NCBI GenBank assembly: GCA_028564705.1
Contig: JAPXFQ010000793.1
Location: 1 to 64,000 of the forward strand
Length of the DNA: 64,000 bases
Direction: 5' to 3'
From: Apricaphanius iberus
Lineage: Eukaryota > Chordata > Actinopteri > Cyprinodontiformes > Aphaniidae
Below the pieces are notes generated by a model that saw nothing but the letters and a program-made list of their open reading frames with translations, was not told where the DNA came from and did no database searches. Position 1 is the stretch's first letter; each line of letters begins with the position of its first letter. The translations under genes and the position numbers were made by a program. Shown here in pieces: positions 31,950 through 44,895 of the stretch.

Positions 31950-33289
31950 ATAGAAATGTATTTTATTTTATAATTTTATGGAATTTTATATAAATTTAGG
32001 TGGCAAGGGGGTTAACATGTTCCTGTTTTGATAAGGCTTATCTGTTCAATCAGGTTTAAACCAACCTATGTTTCTGTACCACACTCATACCCACATACCA
32101 AACCTTTATCCAAAAAACAGATACCTACCAATTAGTGATGTCAACATACACTCCATGTTGGTTAGGATTCAGCTGGTACTTTAAGCCTATAGATCCCTAC
32201 TGCACCAAAATTACAAAATACCAGTCAAACAAAAGCTGATGTCTACTTTCTGAACTATCTTTATATGTGCCCGTGTATGTTTTTCTTTTAAAAGTTGTTA
32301 AATTTGTTGCGTTATCACCCCTACCTCTGTTTCTTTTTTCAGCATTTGACAACTGACAGAGTGCAGCAGAGGTTTAAGAGTCTATCGTGACTTCTTAAAC
32401 TTTTCTTCAGTGAGACGACGGGATGTATGTGACAGAAAAGAAGTAGTCGGAGTTTTGAGGTGAAGCCACTGGAGCTTCACATCAACAGTGTTAGTTCAAA
32501 GAAGAACAAAGAGATGTGCTTTCTGACATTTTAGCTGTGGGATGAACGTTATCCACAGACATCTGCTTGACAGCGACCCAGACGCTTTTTGGTCTGATCA
32601 CCATATGTCACCAGTGACGGGAGAGGTTTAATTCCGCAGACAGATTATGCTTCCAATATGCAACTGATTACCCTATGTTTCCAGCACAGATACTGGGGAC
32701 AAACAACAAAAAGAAATCTGTTTCAGCAGAAACTGGATGTGTCAGGGTTCTGTTGGGTGTTTATGTGTTGGCTTTAAATATGAAAAATACAGCTCTGAAG
32801 CAGAAACAAACTCTGATCCTCTACTGGGCTTAAATGTTTTTAACATTAGTTCACAGAGCTGAAGAATAAACCATGAGCAAAGATTCCTTAAACAGTCTTT
32901 CAAGTGACAATAGAAAAATGCACACAGTATATTCTTTCAGAACAACAGTAAATCTAGGAAGTCTTCAACCAAACACCCTAATATCAAATAGTTTGAATGC
33001 AGTTATTAGAAAATGATTTTAGAATGCAGATTCTTTGGTTTCGCCTACAAGAATAAACCTGGGAACACTTACCTATGCACAATTACCCTATATCACTCGT
33101 ATCATCAGAACATATCGACACCCAGCTGGGCTCTGTCTCAGTATCTTTCAACCACTTTCCTGCTGATTTAATTGTGCCATCACCATGTGGCTTTTAGAAC
33201 AATATTAGTTTCTTTCAAGACATTTGCATTCTCTGAAACTTCAAAAAACAAAGATGCAAGCAATAACAGACTCTGTGAGGTTACGGTTA
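31950..33289. other. Non-coding stretch
   Basis: No ORF above about 60 codons shows a motif. Part of the left side may be more of the retrovirus-like remnant. I recognise nothing else. Confidence 0.4.
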
Positions 33290-33445
33290 ACTTGCAGGAA
33301 CTAGATGTCCTTTGTTGTGTTGTCTGGATGAAGTTTGAATGTTCTCCCTGTGCATATGCGAGTACTTCAGCTTGTCTCCAGAGTCCAAAGACATATTGCG
33401 TTATTTGACCTCTCTAAATTGTCCTTTGTTGGAAGTGTGTAGGCA
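33290..33445 (+). mobile_element. tRNA-derived SINE remnant
   Basis: TGAAGTTTGAATGTTCTCCC, TCCAGAGTCCAAAGACAT and CTCTCTAAATTGTCC follow the order of the central body of a widespread fish SINE. The tRNA head is not recognisable. Confidence 0.45.
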
Positions 33446-34224
33446 AATGGTTGTTCTGTGAAGTTATGTATCATGATGTGACTTACCCAACCTCGGCTCT
33501 TTGACCTCTGGAGATAGGCGAAAGAAAATTAAAAAATAAAGCTAACTGTGCCCCCAAAAGGTTCCCATTACTGAGTATCCCTAATTCAAAAATGGTAGGA
33601 ATGTGGTGAGGATGGCGTCAAGACGTCTGTTTTTGAAAACCTCCCTTGCCATTCATCAGATGAAGCACGACTGTTTAAATGAGATGTGTTATTGTCCTAT
33701 AAAAACTGCGTCATCTTGATGGTAGTTTGTTTGTTTGCCAAGTCAATGTGATTTAGGATTAATGAAGTGAAAACAAAAAGGAACAACAGCAATTTATAGG
33801 ATGATCAAGGATTGTTGTCTGATGAGTTTCCAAGACTTAAAATATCAACACATCTTAAAGAAAACTGATTTAATCAGGTACTTCTTGAAAGCAATGCAAC
33901 GTTTGGGGCGTCGGATTGTATAGGGGTTAAGATGGGGATCCCACGTTCAGAGGCTGTCAATAAAAATCATTGTGGGCACAGAAAAAAACATTTAAGAAAC
34001 AGAAATGCAAAGTATAATTCTATTGCATGGCTTGCTAGATTGTATATTTTAAACTAACCTGAGATTACAATGAAGGAAACGTCTGTGTTGTATAAAATCC
34101 TAAGAGAAAACACAACACCAGAAGGGTGTGTTGTTCTGTTGGAAGACCCAGACGTCATAGTACAGACAGTATCCATAGTGAATCTTCCTTTAACATCTCC
34201 TCATAGCCTGCACGGTCTGACTCC
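33446..34224. other. Non-coding stretch
   Basis: I see no ORF, RNA gene or repeat that I can support. Confidence 0.4.
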
Positions 34225-34455
34225 CTTTGGGCAACCGTGGCTCAGGAGGTAAGAGATTGTCCTGCAACCAAAAGGGTTTCCAGGTTAATGCCCTGTACTG
34301 TCCGTTTCAGTCGTTGTGTTCTGATGGTGTTGGTCAGAGGGCCCATTGGTGCAGGTGTGCCACGGGGCAGCTGTGGCTACGATGTAGCTTACCATCACCA
34401 TGGTATGAACGACTGAAGATGGTGGAAAGCGTTTTGGATTCCTCAGGCCTGGATA
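34225..34455 (+). mobile_element. tRNA-derived SINE
   Basis: A head-like CGTGGCTCAGGAGGTAAGAG (A-box-like) is followed by GGTTTCCAGGTTAATGCCC (degenerate B box), then GCCACGGGGCAGCTGTGGCT and the AACGACTGAAGATGGTGGAA tail side. The ORF across it is a shadow. Confidence 0.6.
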
Positions 34456-35384
34456 AAGTTACAGAGGGACAGGCCCCCTGCAGATATTTTGACTTTTTAA
34501 TGCCATGGTGTTTTTTATCAGCATATAAGCAGCCTGTTTGAGGATTAATGCAGTGTTTAATAATGAATACTTTCCTATGTTTGTTCATCTTTTTGTATTT
34601 TTGCATTTTAAAGCTCTTGTTGTGATGTAGCAGAACGGAACTGATTGAAATACTTATTCTTTCTAAGTTTTTTTCAATCTCAAAATGTGTATTATAATAA
34701 TGCTTTAGTCTCCCATTTACATAGTTTGCGTAGTGCTTTTTTTAATTTTTAGCAGCTCCTGTTATATTTTGCATACATCCTCATGTCTTGTTTTTTCCGA
34801 CCCCCGGGACTGCCTTGATTGCTCTCACCTGTGTCTCATTATCAGCTCTGTACAGGTTGCCCTTACCCCATCTTATCACTTCTGTTGTCTCACCCTGTTT
34901 ACCTTATCAGTCTTCATAGCCACTTTATCTATTGTGTGTCTGTGTGTGTACCTTTGAGGATTTTCTTCTGTTTATCTTTTTCCACTTCATTGGACTGCCA
35001 GTCTTCTTGTTTTTGTCTGAAGGCTCCCAGTAAAATTCACTTTTATTTCCTGCCCGTTGACAGGTGAGTGGGGAGCTGCTTGTTTTTTATCCACTGGAAA
35101 CATCTGTGCTTGAGTCCCAAAACCCTGCATGTATCAAAGTGTCCAGAAGAAATACACAGAAAACACTTTTTCCCTATCTTAATTTCACTAATCTAAAATG
35201 TTTGACATATTTCTGCATATATTATTAGTAGTGCAAATATTAACAACCACATGAGACACAATAAAAACCTTATAGAAAGGTTAAATGTCAACCATTTACA
35301 GCCTAAACAATCCAATAAAGACCCACTACATCAAGTCCAGTACCTCCACCTCCAGTCAAAAGGGACAACTCAAAGAATATGTAA
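34456..35384. other. Non-coding, partly pyrimidine-rich stretch
   Basis: The ORFs at 34733-35067 are Leu/Ser/Cys-rich translations of a C/T-rich segment, without domain signatures. There is no recognised repeat. Confidence 0.4.
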
Positions 35385-35485
35385 CATGACAGTTCAAGCA
35401 CTTATGATATTTTGGGGTCTTAAGCATTGTTGTCTTGTAGAAACAAAAGTCTTGGGTTCCAATCCAAGCATGGATAAGCAGGTAT
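35385..35485 (+). mobile_element. Possible tRNA-derived SINE head
   Basis: A good B-box match GGGTTCCAATCC at about 35456-35467 follows TTAAGCATTGTTGTCTTG, which could carry a degenerate A box. The body is not recognised. Confidence 0.35.
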
Positions 35486-38400
35486 AGATGAAAGATTAAT
35501 GAAAAACTTATCGAAATTCAAAGTACTGACATTTAGTCATCAAATTACAATAAGGTACAATTAAATGTCTGAAAGAAAATCAATCATGTACTGATTATTT
35601 ATTACAACACTTTGATATTTATAAAATTTAGTCGCTAGGGGATTAAAGCCTTTTCATACCGTGGGTCAAAACAGTATTTGACAGCCACCAATCATGCAAG
35701 TTGCCCCCACTTAAAAAGATGAGTGAGGTCAATCATTTTAATCAGTGGTGCACATCAACTGTGAGAGAATATAAAAAATATTAAAATTCTGGAAATCAAA
35801 TTGTAGATTTTAAGAAATATTTTAATCTTGCTGAGATAAAAATAAGCATTTAGCACATACAGACAACAAAGAATTCTGTCTCCAAAAGATCATTCTTCTA
35901 TCCTCCACTACTTCCACTCTCCTCCATTACCTGTATGATTAGAAAAGGAAATAAATACAAGATAACGGACAGTCTTCCTGAGCCTAGGGCTCTATCCAAG
36001 ATCTCGCCTCATGGGTACATGTGATCTTAAGAACAGTGAAGAAACAGCCGAGAACTACTCAGGGGGAAATGGTCAATGACCTGAAAAGATCTTGGACCAC
36101 AGTAACAAAGGTGACTATTTATAACACACTACATCATCATGGAATAACATTTGGTAGCACTCAAAAGCCCCCTCCTCTTTTATTATTTAGTTTATAGGCC
36201 TATTATTTTTCAGACTTAGGCTATTCTTTGTTTGTTTGCTTTTGTCCTTCTTATTTGTGGCCGCCTACAGCTCTACTTCATTTATTATTATTTTTATTCA
36301 TTTACTTTTTGATTTGCGGCTGCCTATTGACACAGCCGCTCTGCTATAGGCTATTTATTTTTTGTTGCAGCCACTCAGGTTAGCTGTATTGATTTATTTA
36401 GCCTATTAATTTTTTTGTGAAGTGGCCACAAGTGGTGATGAACGGTGAGCGAGCTGGTAGTGCGGCCGCTCGCCAGGCAGGCGCAGTGGCATTTGCCACC
36501 ATTACCCAGTGGTCAGTTCGTAGCTGTTAAACAGGTTCATTGGGTAGGCCTATACCTTTAAAGTAAAAACTGTTTGAACCCTGTCAAATACTGTGGTTTC
36601 CACCATATTGTACTTGCTAACACTGACATTTATGCATTAAATTGCTTTTACAGGATCAGAATCCATCATAATCTCTTATTAGAAGTGCATAATGGCAAAT
36701 AACTATATTTTTTTCTAAGTTATCTAAACGTGCTTCCAAGAGTTCAACTGAGAGTATTGATGACTTTCTCACACATGTAGACCCAAATGAGTGCAAGTGA
36801 TAGAATAATAAAAAGATGTACTACCAACATTTCTCCCACTAATTTTAGTTACGTTTATTATTTAAACCTGACATACTCCCCTTGAACTCCCTCAGCCTTT
36901 TAAGAATTTTTTTTTTCTTATATTAGTTTTTTATCCACATGCATGATTTGATTTGTCAACACATTTTCAGCTCCGTTAATGCCAGAGTGCTAATGACTTA
37001 TGGGGCCCACAGAGTGAAGTGGAGCAATTTCTCTGGTGAAAGGCACAGATAAAATGTACAAAGTGAGGAATAATAAATGAGTGGGGGGTTTTCTTTTTAC
37101 AAGGTGATTAGGCTAATGTGCTTTTAATTGGTGAAAAGGGGCTTCTTTTGTTAAGGTATGCAGAATTGATAGAACCGAGTCAACAGGAGGTGTTCAGCAT
37201 CAACCCTTTCCATACAAACATTAAAAAGACATCATATAAAGACGGCAGGTACAGATTATATCAGCGGGTGCAAATTATGAATATGGAGAGCCATCATTTT
37301 TAATTCCTTGCTCATCATGCATATTCCCTCTCAGCAGGTTTGTTTTTGTTATTTTAAACTAAATATCCATCACTTCTCCAGTATTGGATTATGTACACTT
37401 CACATTATCCTTTGTACCTAAATTAGCTGTCGTAAATGTATAAAAAATGCGAGCAGCATTTTAAAAACTCACACTTACCCCAATCAGATCCCTCTGATCA
37501 CAATCCTGGATCTCTAGCCTCAGGATAAACTAACTTGCAAGTACTTTGTAGCAACATACACATTTTCATTTTTGACCTTTAACCTTTACTCTCATACTAA
37601 GCTTGCTTTTCAATATAAAGTGTATTTTCTCGACCTTTTAAAATGCTGCAGTATTGTTTTGTTTTCAAAGTTCTCTTTGTCTTCGCTCTACCACTATAAA
37701 TGTATTTGGTTATTTAAGATCCAGCCCCCCATTCAATGTTTAGACAATAATGAGTAGGACTCACTGCAGATGTGTGAATTCAGGAAAGGATTTCATTGAT
37801 ATGGAGTATGTCCAGAGCACATAAGGACTTTATTTAAACCAAGCCCACATCAGAACTCTCATATCAGGGTGTTAAACTGGATGAACTGTATGTAACTATC
37901 AGAGGATTCCTACTGATCTTAAAACATAGCCTCTTTTATAACCTTCTAGACTGACCTATACAATCGCCATTTTTGGCATTCCCATACATATGTCTCTAAC
38001 TTTAGGTACAGCATTCTCTACAAAAACACACGCTACAACTAACTTTAAGCCTAGCTTACACAACTCCTTTTTGTATGAGACGGATTGACGCAGAGCCATT
38101 ATCCGTCGATGCAAGGGCTCTCTGTCACCTACGCAAGAACGCATGGAGTAGAGGTCCATTTTTTAAACTTTCCGTCAACGGAGGGCATATGCCTGTGATT
38201 GGTCAGTTCAACAACAGCCAGAGACCGTTTCACCCAAACGGGGTTCTATAGTCGCTGTAATCAGTAGTTAATGCAGTGTTTTGGCCCTACATGCTTTATA
38301 TAAAATGGATAAATTATCTAATTGGGTCTTGTGGTGATTTTGAACACAAGGAGGTGTAGGAAAACAACCAAACAGGCTGCTGTCTTTGTTTCCATGCGTT

Positions 38401-38737
38401 TCTAGAGGATTCTATGAGCTGTACTTCTAGTAAAAAGCTTTACAGCTTAATCAAATCTTACTTTCTGTCATCCATTGCTCCTTGAAGGGGAAATGTGTTC
38501 ACAGGCTGTAGAAAAAAACGGAAACGGCGCTGCAATAGTAGGCAGATAGTAAGCATACCTTCAATGAAAAGTTAGCACCCTTTTCCGTCCTGGTCGAGAA
38601 TTGCTTTTCAAAAAATCTGTGGATAAGGGAGAGAAAAGAAACTGAAAACCATAAACGAAAAATGTCTCTGTCAATACGTCTGCGTGCAAATTTGCTGTTG
38701 GATAAGTATTAACTAGGCTTTAGGCGTTTGTCTCCAG
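35486..38737. other. Long non-coding stretch with possible conserved elements
   Basis: There are no ORFs above 67 codons. Bases 36960-37160 (TTTTCAGCTCCGTTAATGCC, CTAATGACTTATGGGGCCC, GCTAATGTGCTTTTAATTGG) look like a conserved regulatory element by composition. Bases 36180-36420 repeat TAGGCCTATTA-like words irregularly. Confidence 0.3.
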
Positions 38738-39140
38738 CAGGTTAGACTACTGTAACGGCCTGTTCACTGGCCTCTCTAAACGAGCTGTTAGACAGCTGCA
38801 GTACATCTAGAACGCTGCTGCTCGAGTCCTGACAAGAACCAGGAAATACGACCATATTAGTTCAGTGCCTCGGTCTCTGCACTGGCTTCCTGTCGCTCAG
38901 AGAATAGAATTTAAAACAGCTCTGCTTGTGTACAAGTCTTTTCATGGTTTGACACCAAACTACATCTCTGATATGGTAAAGACATATGAACCATCTCGGG
39001 CGCTAAGAACTTCAGGGAGGGGTCTCCTGGTGGTTCCCAGAATCAACAATAAACACGGTGAGGCTGCCTTTCAGTTTCAGGCAGCTAAAATATGGAACAG
39101 TCTTCATGAGGATGTGCCTCTCGCCGTGCCGCTCGACTAA
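38738..39140 (+). mobile_element. Rex1/CR1-type LINE ORF2 C-terminal fragment
   Basis: Translation gives the C-terminal part of a jockey-superfamily LINE ORF2: an RLDYCNGL-type start, LTRTRKYDH, SLHWLPVAQRIEFKTALL, then FHGLTPNYISDM and RGLLVVPRIN. At least one stop interrupts the first part. It is 5'- and probably 3'-truncated. Confidence 0.65.
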
Positions 39141-40059
39141 ATATAATATTGGGTTCTATTTTTGATGCGACTAACTTCCAAGCACCAAACGTCATCAGGG
39201 CTAAACAGGAAAACACCCATGGTATCACCATAAGCATCCACTAAATTTAAAATAAAAAACGTGCAGATTTGCAACAGCTTAACTATGTAGAGATTGTGTG
39301 TGTGTGTGGGGGGGGGGGTTCTATCATGGTCAACAAATTGTTTATCCCAGAAATATAGAATCACATAATAATTGAAGACACCACACATATATTTTACAAT
39401 GACCACATCCATAGGAAGAAGGCCTGTACAGAAATTTCTACAGTTATGGGAGTGGAGTTGTCAGAAAAAAAGTTTTTTCAAAGTAGGCTTGAAGACATGA
39501 TCTTACAATTCTCCTGTTATTTGCTGTGCTTGCGAGTCAAGATCAGAAACAGTTTGGCTTTCAGATTCCCCTGCTATCAGTCCAGTATAGCATTGGTGAA
39601 ATGTGCTGGACAAACCAGTCCACCCCTGAGGCCCCCCATCATCTTACAGGATTTAAATGGTAGGTGCTAGCATCTTGGTGCCAGATACCAAATATAAACC
39701 TTTTAGGCTTCTCAAACATGCTTAAACAAGTCTCCAGTTGAAGAGTCAGAAAAGATTTAAAGGGTAATCTTAAACATATTTTCTAGCTATTTTCCGACTT
39801 TTTTTTCTCCAAATCTTGTTGCAATCATACATTTGAGTTTATACCTATGAAGGGAAACTTATATGAAATTACATCGTCCCAGGAATAGACTTGAGATGTG
39901 ACTGTAATACAATGCTTAGTTAAAAGTGGTAATGTTTTTGTTGTATAGATTTAATAAAAGATAAGTAAATAAAAATAAAAAAAAAGGTTCACTCTCCAGT
40001 TTCAGATGGATTTCTCTAACCTTGTGCAGACCTGACTGGTTTTTAATCAGTTCGGTGTG
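39141..40059. other. Non-coding stretch
   Basis: A TG/G run lies at 39298-39318. ORFs are at most 91 codons and unrecognised. Confidence 0.4.
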
Positions 40060-40280
40060 TGCTAGCCCGCTGTGTTGGCAAGATAGCCCAGGGGTTCCAG
40101 ATCTGTGATTATAGCTGCTTCCAATATGCCGCTAATTACGTTAGCATGGACAGCTAATGCAGTGCTTTTAATTTGGATTGCCAAGTTCACTGGATCATTA
40201 CCATTAGACCTAATTACTAGAGGAGAAGGCCATATATAGTGATGATGACAATGAGGATGGGAGCTGTGATTTAAAATGCC
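40060..40280. other. Candidate conserved non-coding element
   Basis: An ORF-free, repeat-free segment dense in homeodomain-type words: CCGCTAATTACGTTAGC, CAGCTAATGCAG, TTTTAATTTGG and CCTAATTACTAG. It resembles developmental enhancers by composition only. Confidence 0.3.
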
Positions 40281-40974
40281 TTCCGTATACGTTCTGGGAG
40301 AGACAGGGAAGACAGTTTGGATAACTGTGATGCTGGCATTTCTTTCTGCTCCATCAGAGTTGTGTATTCTGTGTTTTTTCCAAATAAATGTAATCAAATC
40401 TTAATCTAAATGTCTGAAAGGCTGGCGAGACCAAACATAAGAATAAAATTAGTTGCTAAGTGCTTTATCTTTTCATTTCTAGTTGATCCATACTGTAAAA
40501 GATTATGGTTAATGACTTCCCAAGGGGTCGGAACTTGTGTTAATCAAATAATAGGTTACTTTCCTGGAACTATCCCAAATTCAGAGGATGTTTTCACTTA
40601 CCCTTTATGGAGTTTACAGGTTATATTCCTGGGTTATATTCCTTATAACCACGCTGACTTACTTTGTTTGAACTAACCATGCACTTTATTTTAATTTTTT
40701 ATTCACTCTTTAATTATCCAGGAGTAAGAGCCGCTGAGATTAGAAAATCTATACTACAAGGATGTTCAGGCAAAGATGAGAAGCAGCACAGTGTGCAAAG
40801 TGCAAAGCAAGCCACTTACTTTACATGCGTAACAAGTTATTGTTCACATTTACTACAACATATCAAACAATAGAATACAGAAAGTTAATAAAATTGTTTC
40901 CTAATATTAAGTTTTACAGATACAGTTGGTGACTAAAATACCTTTTTTTTTTCTTAAAAACTGTTCTATTTATC
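40281..40974. other. Non-coding stretch
   Basis: Short unrecognised ORFs only (at most 88 codons). Confidence 0.4.
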
Positions 40975-41510
40975 AAACATTATTTATAAAAGGCATTCCA
41001 AACTACATAGCTTCTCAAAGTGCTTTACAGATTAAAATGACCCCACAAACCCAAAATAAAAACATAATCAAAACTATAACTATAACCCCCCATCACCCCC
41101 CACCCCAATCCAACCCATCTCCCACACACACACATAAAATCAACAACAAAAAAAGCAACAAGGTGCTGAGTAAAGATGAGCCAGGAAACGCCATCATGGA
41201 GCCATCCACATTGGCAGCAACAGATCAACAGCAGGAGCCAAGGCAATGACCCAGGGTGCCCAGAGGAGGGAGGGATGGTACCCCCACCTCCACCCAGGCA
41301 CTGCCTGGAGAGCAGCCAGGCAGCTACAGCCGACCACCGCCCCCAATGCAGAGGGCTCCCACAGAGGAAACAATATAAAATAAACAATAGATAATGAGAT
41401 TAAGTAGTAAAATATTGATAAAAATGTTAAGACTGATAGCATTTTAAATATAAAGTATAAAGCAATGATAACATATGATAAAATAAGAGATTCCAACCAA
41501 AACCTGAGCT
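40975..41510 (-). mobile_element. LINE 3' untranslated end (family B, copy 1)
   Basis: On the minus strand the segment ends AGCACTTTGAGAAGCTATGT followed by ATAAATAATGTTTGATAAAT, a typical LINE/SINE 3' tail. The upstream part shares CAGATCAACAGCAGGAGCCA, AATGACCCAGGGTGCCCAG and ATAAACAATAGATAATG with 60290-60480. Confidence 0.55.
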
Positions 41511-42039
41511 GCAGATCATTCCAAGATCAAAAATAGTACAGATTTAACTTTCCTGACTCTGTGCTCACACACATCCCTTTAACCCGCTGCTAGCTTCTGG
41601 CTCTGAGATTGTGGGTGTTCTGGACTGCAAAAATATATGGATATGCTATATGGATATACAATAAAAATTGTCTAAGAAAAGCTTTGTTTTAAAAAACCCA
41701 CCATTGTTCTGTCCTTGAATTATTAAAGAAGACATATTATATCTAAGTTATGATAGGTCTATGATGTGTACGAGACGTATATGAAGCTCTTTGCACAAAG
41801 TCACTCTCATATAAAGCAATGTCACCAGATCAATTCCTAATAACTTCAGTTCCTTTCAGAGGTAGCTGTTTACAGGGTTCTGTTTTATCCAAATTAGTGG
41901 TGACAGACCACACCCACCCATCTAGTTACTAGGCTGCAGGTTTGCTACACATGAGAATGACGTGGAATTGAAGGACAGAGTTTGACAGTCAAGGGCTATT
42001 ATATGCCATTTCTGCTTATTGTGAGGTCACAATACAACA
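41511..42039. other. Non-coding stretch
   Basis: No recognised gene or repeat. Confidence 0.4.
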
Positions 42040-43195
42040 GAAAAATGGATGAATTATTTTTATCCATACTTGTATGACAAAACAATAAAAAAGGGTGAAA
42101 TATGCATAATGTATTTTCGTAGATGTGGGGTCCCCCAGGGCTTCATCCAGGGGACCCTCCTATTTAATATCTACATGCTCCCACTAATCCAGATATTAAC
42201 AACCAAAAGGATTAGTTACCATAACTATACAGATGATACTCAGCTTTACATCACAATATCTCTACATTACTTTGAACCCACCCAAACCCTAAATTAATAC
42301 ATTGAGCAAATCAATGCATGAATGTGCAATAATTTTGATCAGATGAAAAGAAACAAACCTGAAGTAATTATTTTTTACCTACAGAGAACAATCAAGAGTC
42401 AGCGCACAGCCTCAGTTAATACAACTTAACAGGCCTGAAATCTAGGTTAAGTGATGTAATCAGACCTGAACCTCCAGGGTCACAATTACAAGGTCAGCCT
42501 CCTGCCATCTGAAGAACGTCTCTAGGATTAAAGGGCTAATTAGGCAACAAGATTTTGAGAAATTTATAAATCTAATTACTCAAACTGATAACTGCGACAG
42601 CGTCCTCACAAGTCTACCTAAAAAGTCACTCAGACAGCTGCAGCTGATTCAGAATGCTGCTGCTGGTGTCCTCACTAGAACCAGGAAAGTAGAGTGCATC
42701 ACCCCAGTTCTAAAGTCCTTACACTGACTCCCTGTAGCTCAGAGAATAGACTTTAAAATAATCCTAGTTGTTAACAAATCATTGAATGGCTTAGCACCAA
42801 AATATTCTTTGAGACTTGTTATCACTTTAGCAACCCCCCAGACCACCCAGACCACCCAGGTCCAATTCTATAGACTACTAATTATTCCTAGAATCAGAAC
42901 CAAACATGTAGAATCAGTTTTCAGTTTATATGCTTCTTTTATCTTGAACAAACTTGAATACCACTGTAAAGCCGCTGACACACTGAGTTCCTTAAAGTCA
43001 AAGCTAAAAACTCTGTTTAGAGCTGCCTTTAGTAAGCAATTAATAAACAGCAGGAATTTCATATATTTTATTGTATCAAATGTGTCTTTAATTTTGTGTT
43101 TTTTGTTTTTGATGTGGCTTTTATTTTATCCCCTAAAGATGTGAAGCACCTTGAATTACCTTATTGTTGAAAGTGTGCATTATGCACACTTAGGC
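42040..43195 (+). mobile_element. Rex1/CR1-type LINE, RT C-terminal half, decayed
   Basis: GVPQGFIQGTLLFNIYMLPL and the YTDDTQLYIT box (catalytic aspartate pair present) identify the reverse transcriptase palm. Later frames give QNAAAGVLTRTRK, a stop, LPVAQRIDFKIILV, NGLAPKYS and a SLKSKLKTLF end. Stops and frame changes show decay. The 3' end ACCTTATTGTTGAAAGTGTG is LINE-tail-like. Confidence 0.7.
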
Positions 43196-43947
43196 ACTAT
43201 TATTAATGTCTGGTTTTCAAGAACCAATGTGTTAGGGTATGTCAATTTTCTTTATTGTACCTCCTGTGATACTCTCAACTTCTTCTACTCTGCATCTTAA
43301 AATCCCTGGAGGCTGGAGATAATTCTAATGCATGGTAGTCCCAAAGATTTTGTTAATTGTTAATGGTATAAACTAATGATACAACCTTTATTTAAAGGTC
43401 TCGTTCACCGAGAAAACATGTAACACCTGTTTTTTTAAAACACGGTGGTCACTCTGAGCTGCATATGGATGCTGCACATGAACATATTCTCCAACCTCCA
43501 TTGCCTGCATTGGCCACAGAAATTAAATAAATAGCAAAAACTAGTGACTCACAAAATGCTGTCTCTTCCATATCACAGGGAATATCAATATTCATAATCT
43601 TGCCTACCTTGATTTGCAACCACCCACAAGAAGGCTGTTTTAATTTTGCAGCCAGGTAGGAGCAAAGCATGTCTCTGCAGGTAGAAGCTAACCATTAGCA
43701 ATTCCACTACATGGCAGAATTAGTTCAGGCTTTTGTTATTTATTGACTAACAATTTCATTGTATTTTCTACCCAAAAAACAAGCACTGAGGAAGAAACTG
43801 CTGGAATTTGTCTTTGGAACAACGGCAGTGAAGTAAGTACAATTTTTTGAAGGTAACATAATGGTTGCACTGCTCTAACCTAATCAGATGGAAGAAATCT
43901 GCAGCCCATGGTTCCCCTGGCTAAAAAAATAATGAATGGAAGTCAAT
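43196..43947. other. Non-coding stretch
   Basis: No supported feature. Confidence 0.4.
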
Positions 43948-44025
43948 CAGAATCAGAATCAGAATCAGAATCAGTTTATTGGCCAAGTATGTCACATACA
44001 AGCAATAGAGGGATAAAAATTATTT
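43948..44025 (+). repeat. Hexamer microsatellite and retroposon end
   Basis: Five TCAGAA units (about 43948-43974) run into TTTATTGGCCAAGTATGTCA, a sequence that ends many fish retroposons. The Ser/Glu-rich ORF here is a translation of the microsatellite. Confidence 0.6.
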
Positions 44026-44744
44026 TCTGGTCCTCTTTGTTCTGTTTCGCATATATGACGTACCTTAATTTAAGTGATAACTATGATGTGAATTTCGAAT
44101 TTGTTTGTCAAGTGATTGATTTTAAAAATTCGCAAATAAAATGCCTTCGCTAGCTTGCACTAGCTAGCACTCAGACCTTGTAGAGCTGCTCCTCCATGCT
44201 GGCCACTTTCCACATGGTCAGATTTATGGTGGGTTCCTCGACATTTATTGCTAATTCCTTAATCCTGGAGGACGGGGGTGATTCATGGCCATTGTCTCCT
44301 TCTTCTTCGGTTGTAGTTCGACATGTGTTTTCACACAAAACCAAAAGTAGCTTTGGGCGCAGGTCGATAACCTGTCATAACCTGATTTTTACTTTTCCAC
44401 GTGAAAACATGTATATTATGGTTTCCTAATTATTTTACAATGGCCAGGAAGCCGATATTAAAAAAATGTAGCGTTTGTAATATTGGGGTGTCCAATCACA
44501 CCCCACATGCTCCAAATCTAAGTGCATAAAGGTTATCTCCCGTCTTAACGTCAGATCAAACATCAAACAGGCGTATCTAGTATAAAGCTTGTCTATACAC
44601 TAATACAAAACCATAAAACCATTTTAAACGTAGTTTCACTATTTTTACCTTTTGATCAACTTCCACCCTTTTCCCTCCTCTGGTTGACTTTGCATTTGTT
44701 GCTGAGGGTTAAAACCCAGAAGACATTTTTGCCTTATATTCGCC
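44026..44744. other. Non-coding stretch
   Basis: No supported gene. A 77-codon ORF at 44196 has no motif. Confidence 0.4.
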
Positions 44745-44895
44745 TCCAGGGCCCAGAAAGCCTCTTGCTGTGAGAGAAAATTAGTTTACTTTCAATTAGC
44801 ATATTACTCCAATTAGTGTATTACTCTTCAAGTCATTATCGCCATGGTCTAATGAACAAAGTCTAATTAGAAATTAATCAACTTTTTCTACTTTT
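44745..44895. other. Candidate conserved non-coding element
   Basis: It contains many AATTAG/CTAATT words (CAATTAGCATATTACTCC, CCAATTAGTGTATTAC, AGTCTAATTAGAAATTAATC) in an ORF-free segment. Composition only. Confidence 0.25.

Noticed and set aside
36140..36420. Irregular repetition of TAGGCCTATTA-like words
   Set aside because: Spacing is irregular and no unit could be defined.
37956..38660. Possible Harbinger/PIF-type remnant
   Set aside because: No inverted ends, target duplication or transposase frame found by eye.
43908..44153. 81-codon ORF with Ser-Glu repeats
   Set aside because: Translation of a TCAGAA microsatellite.
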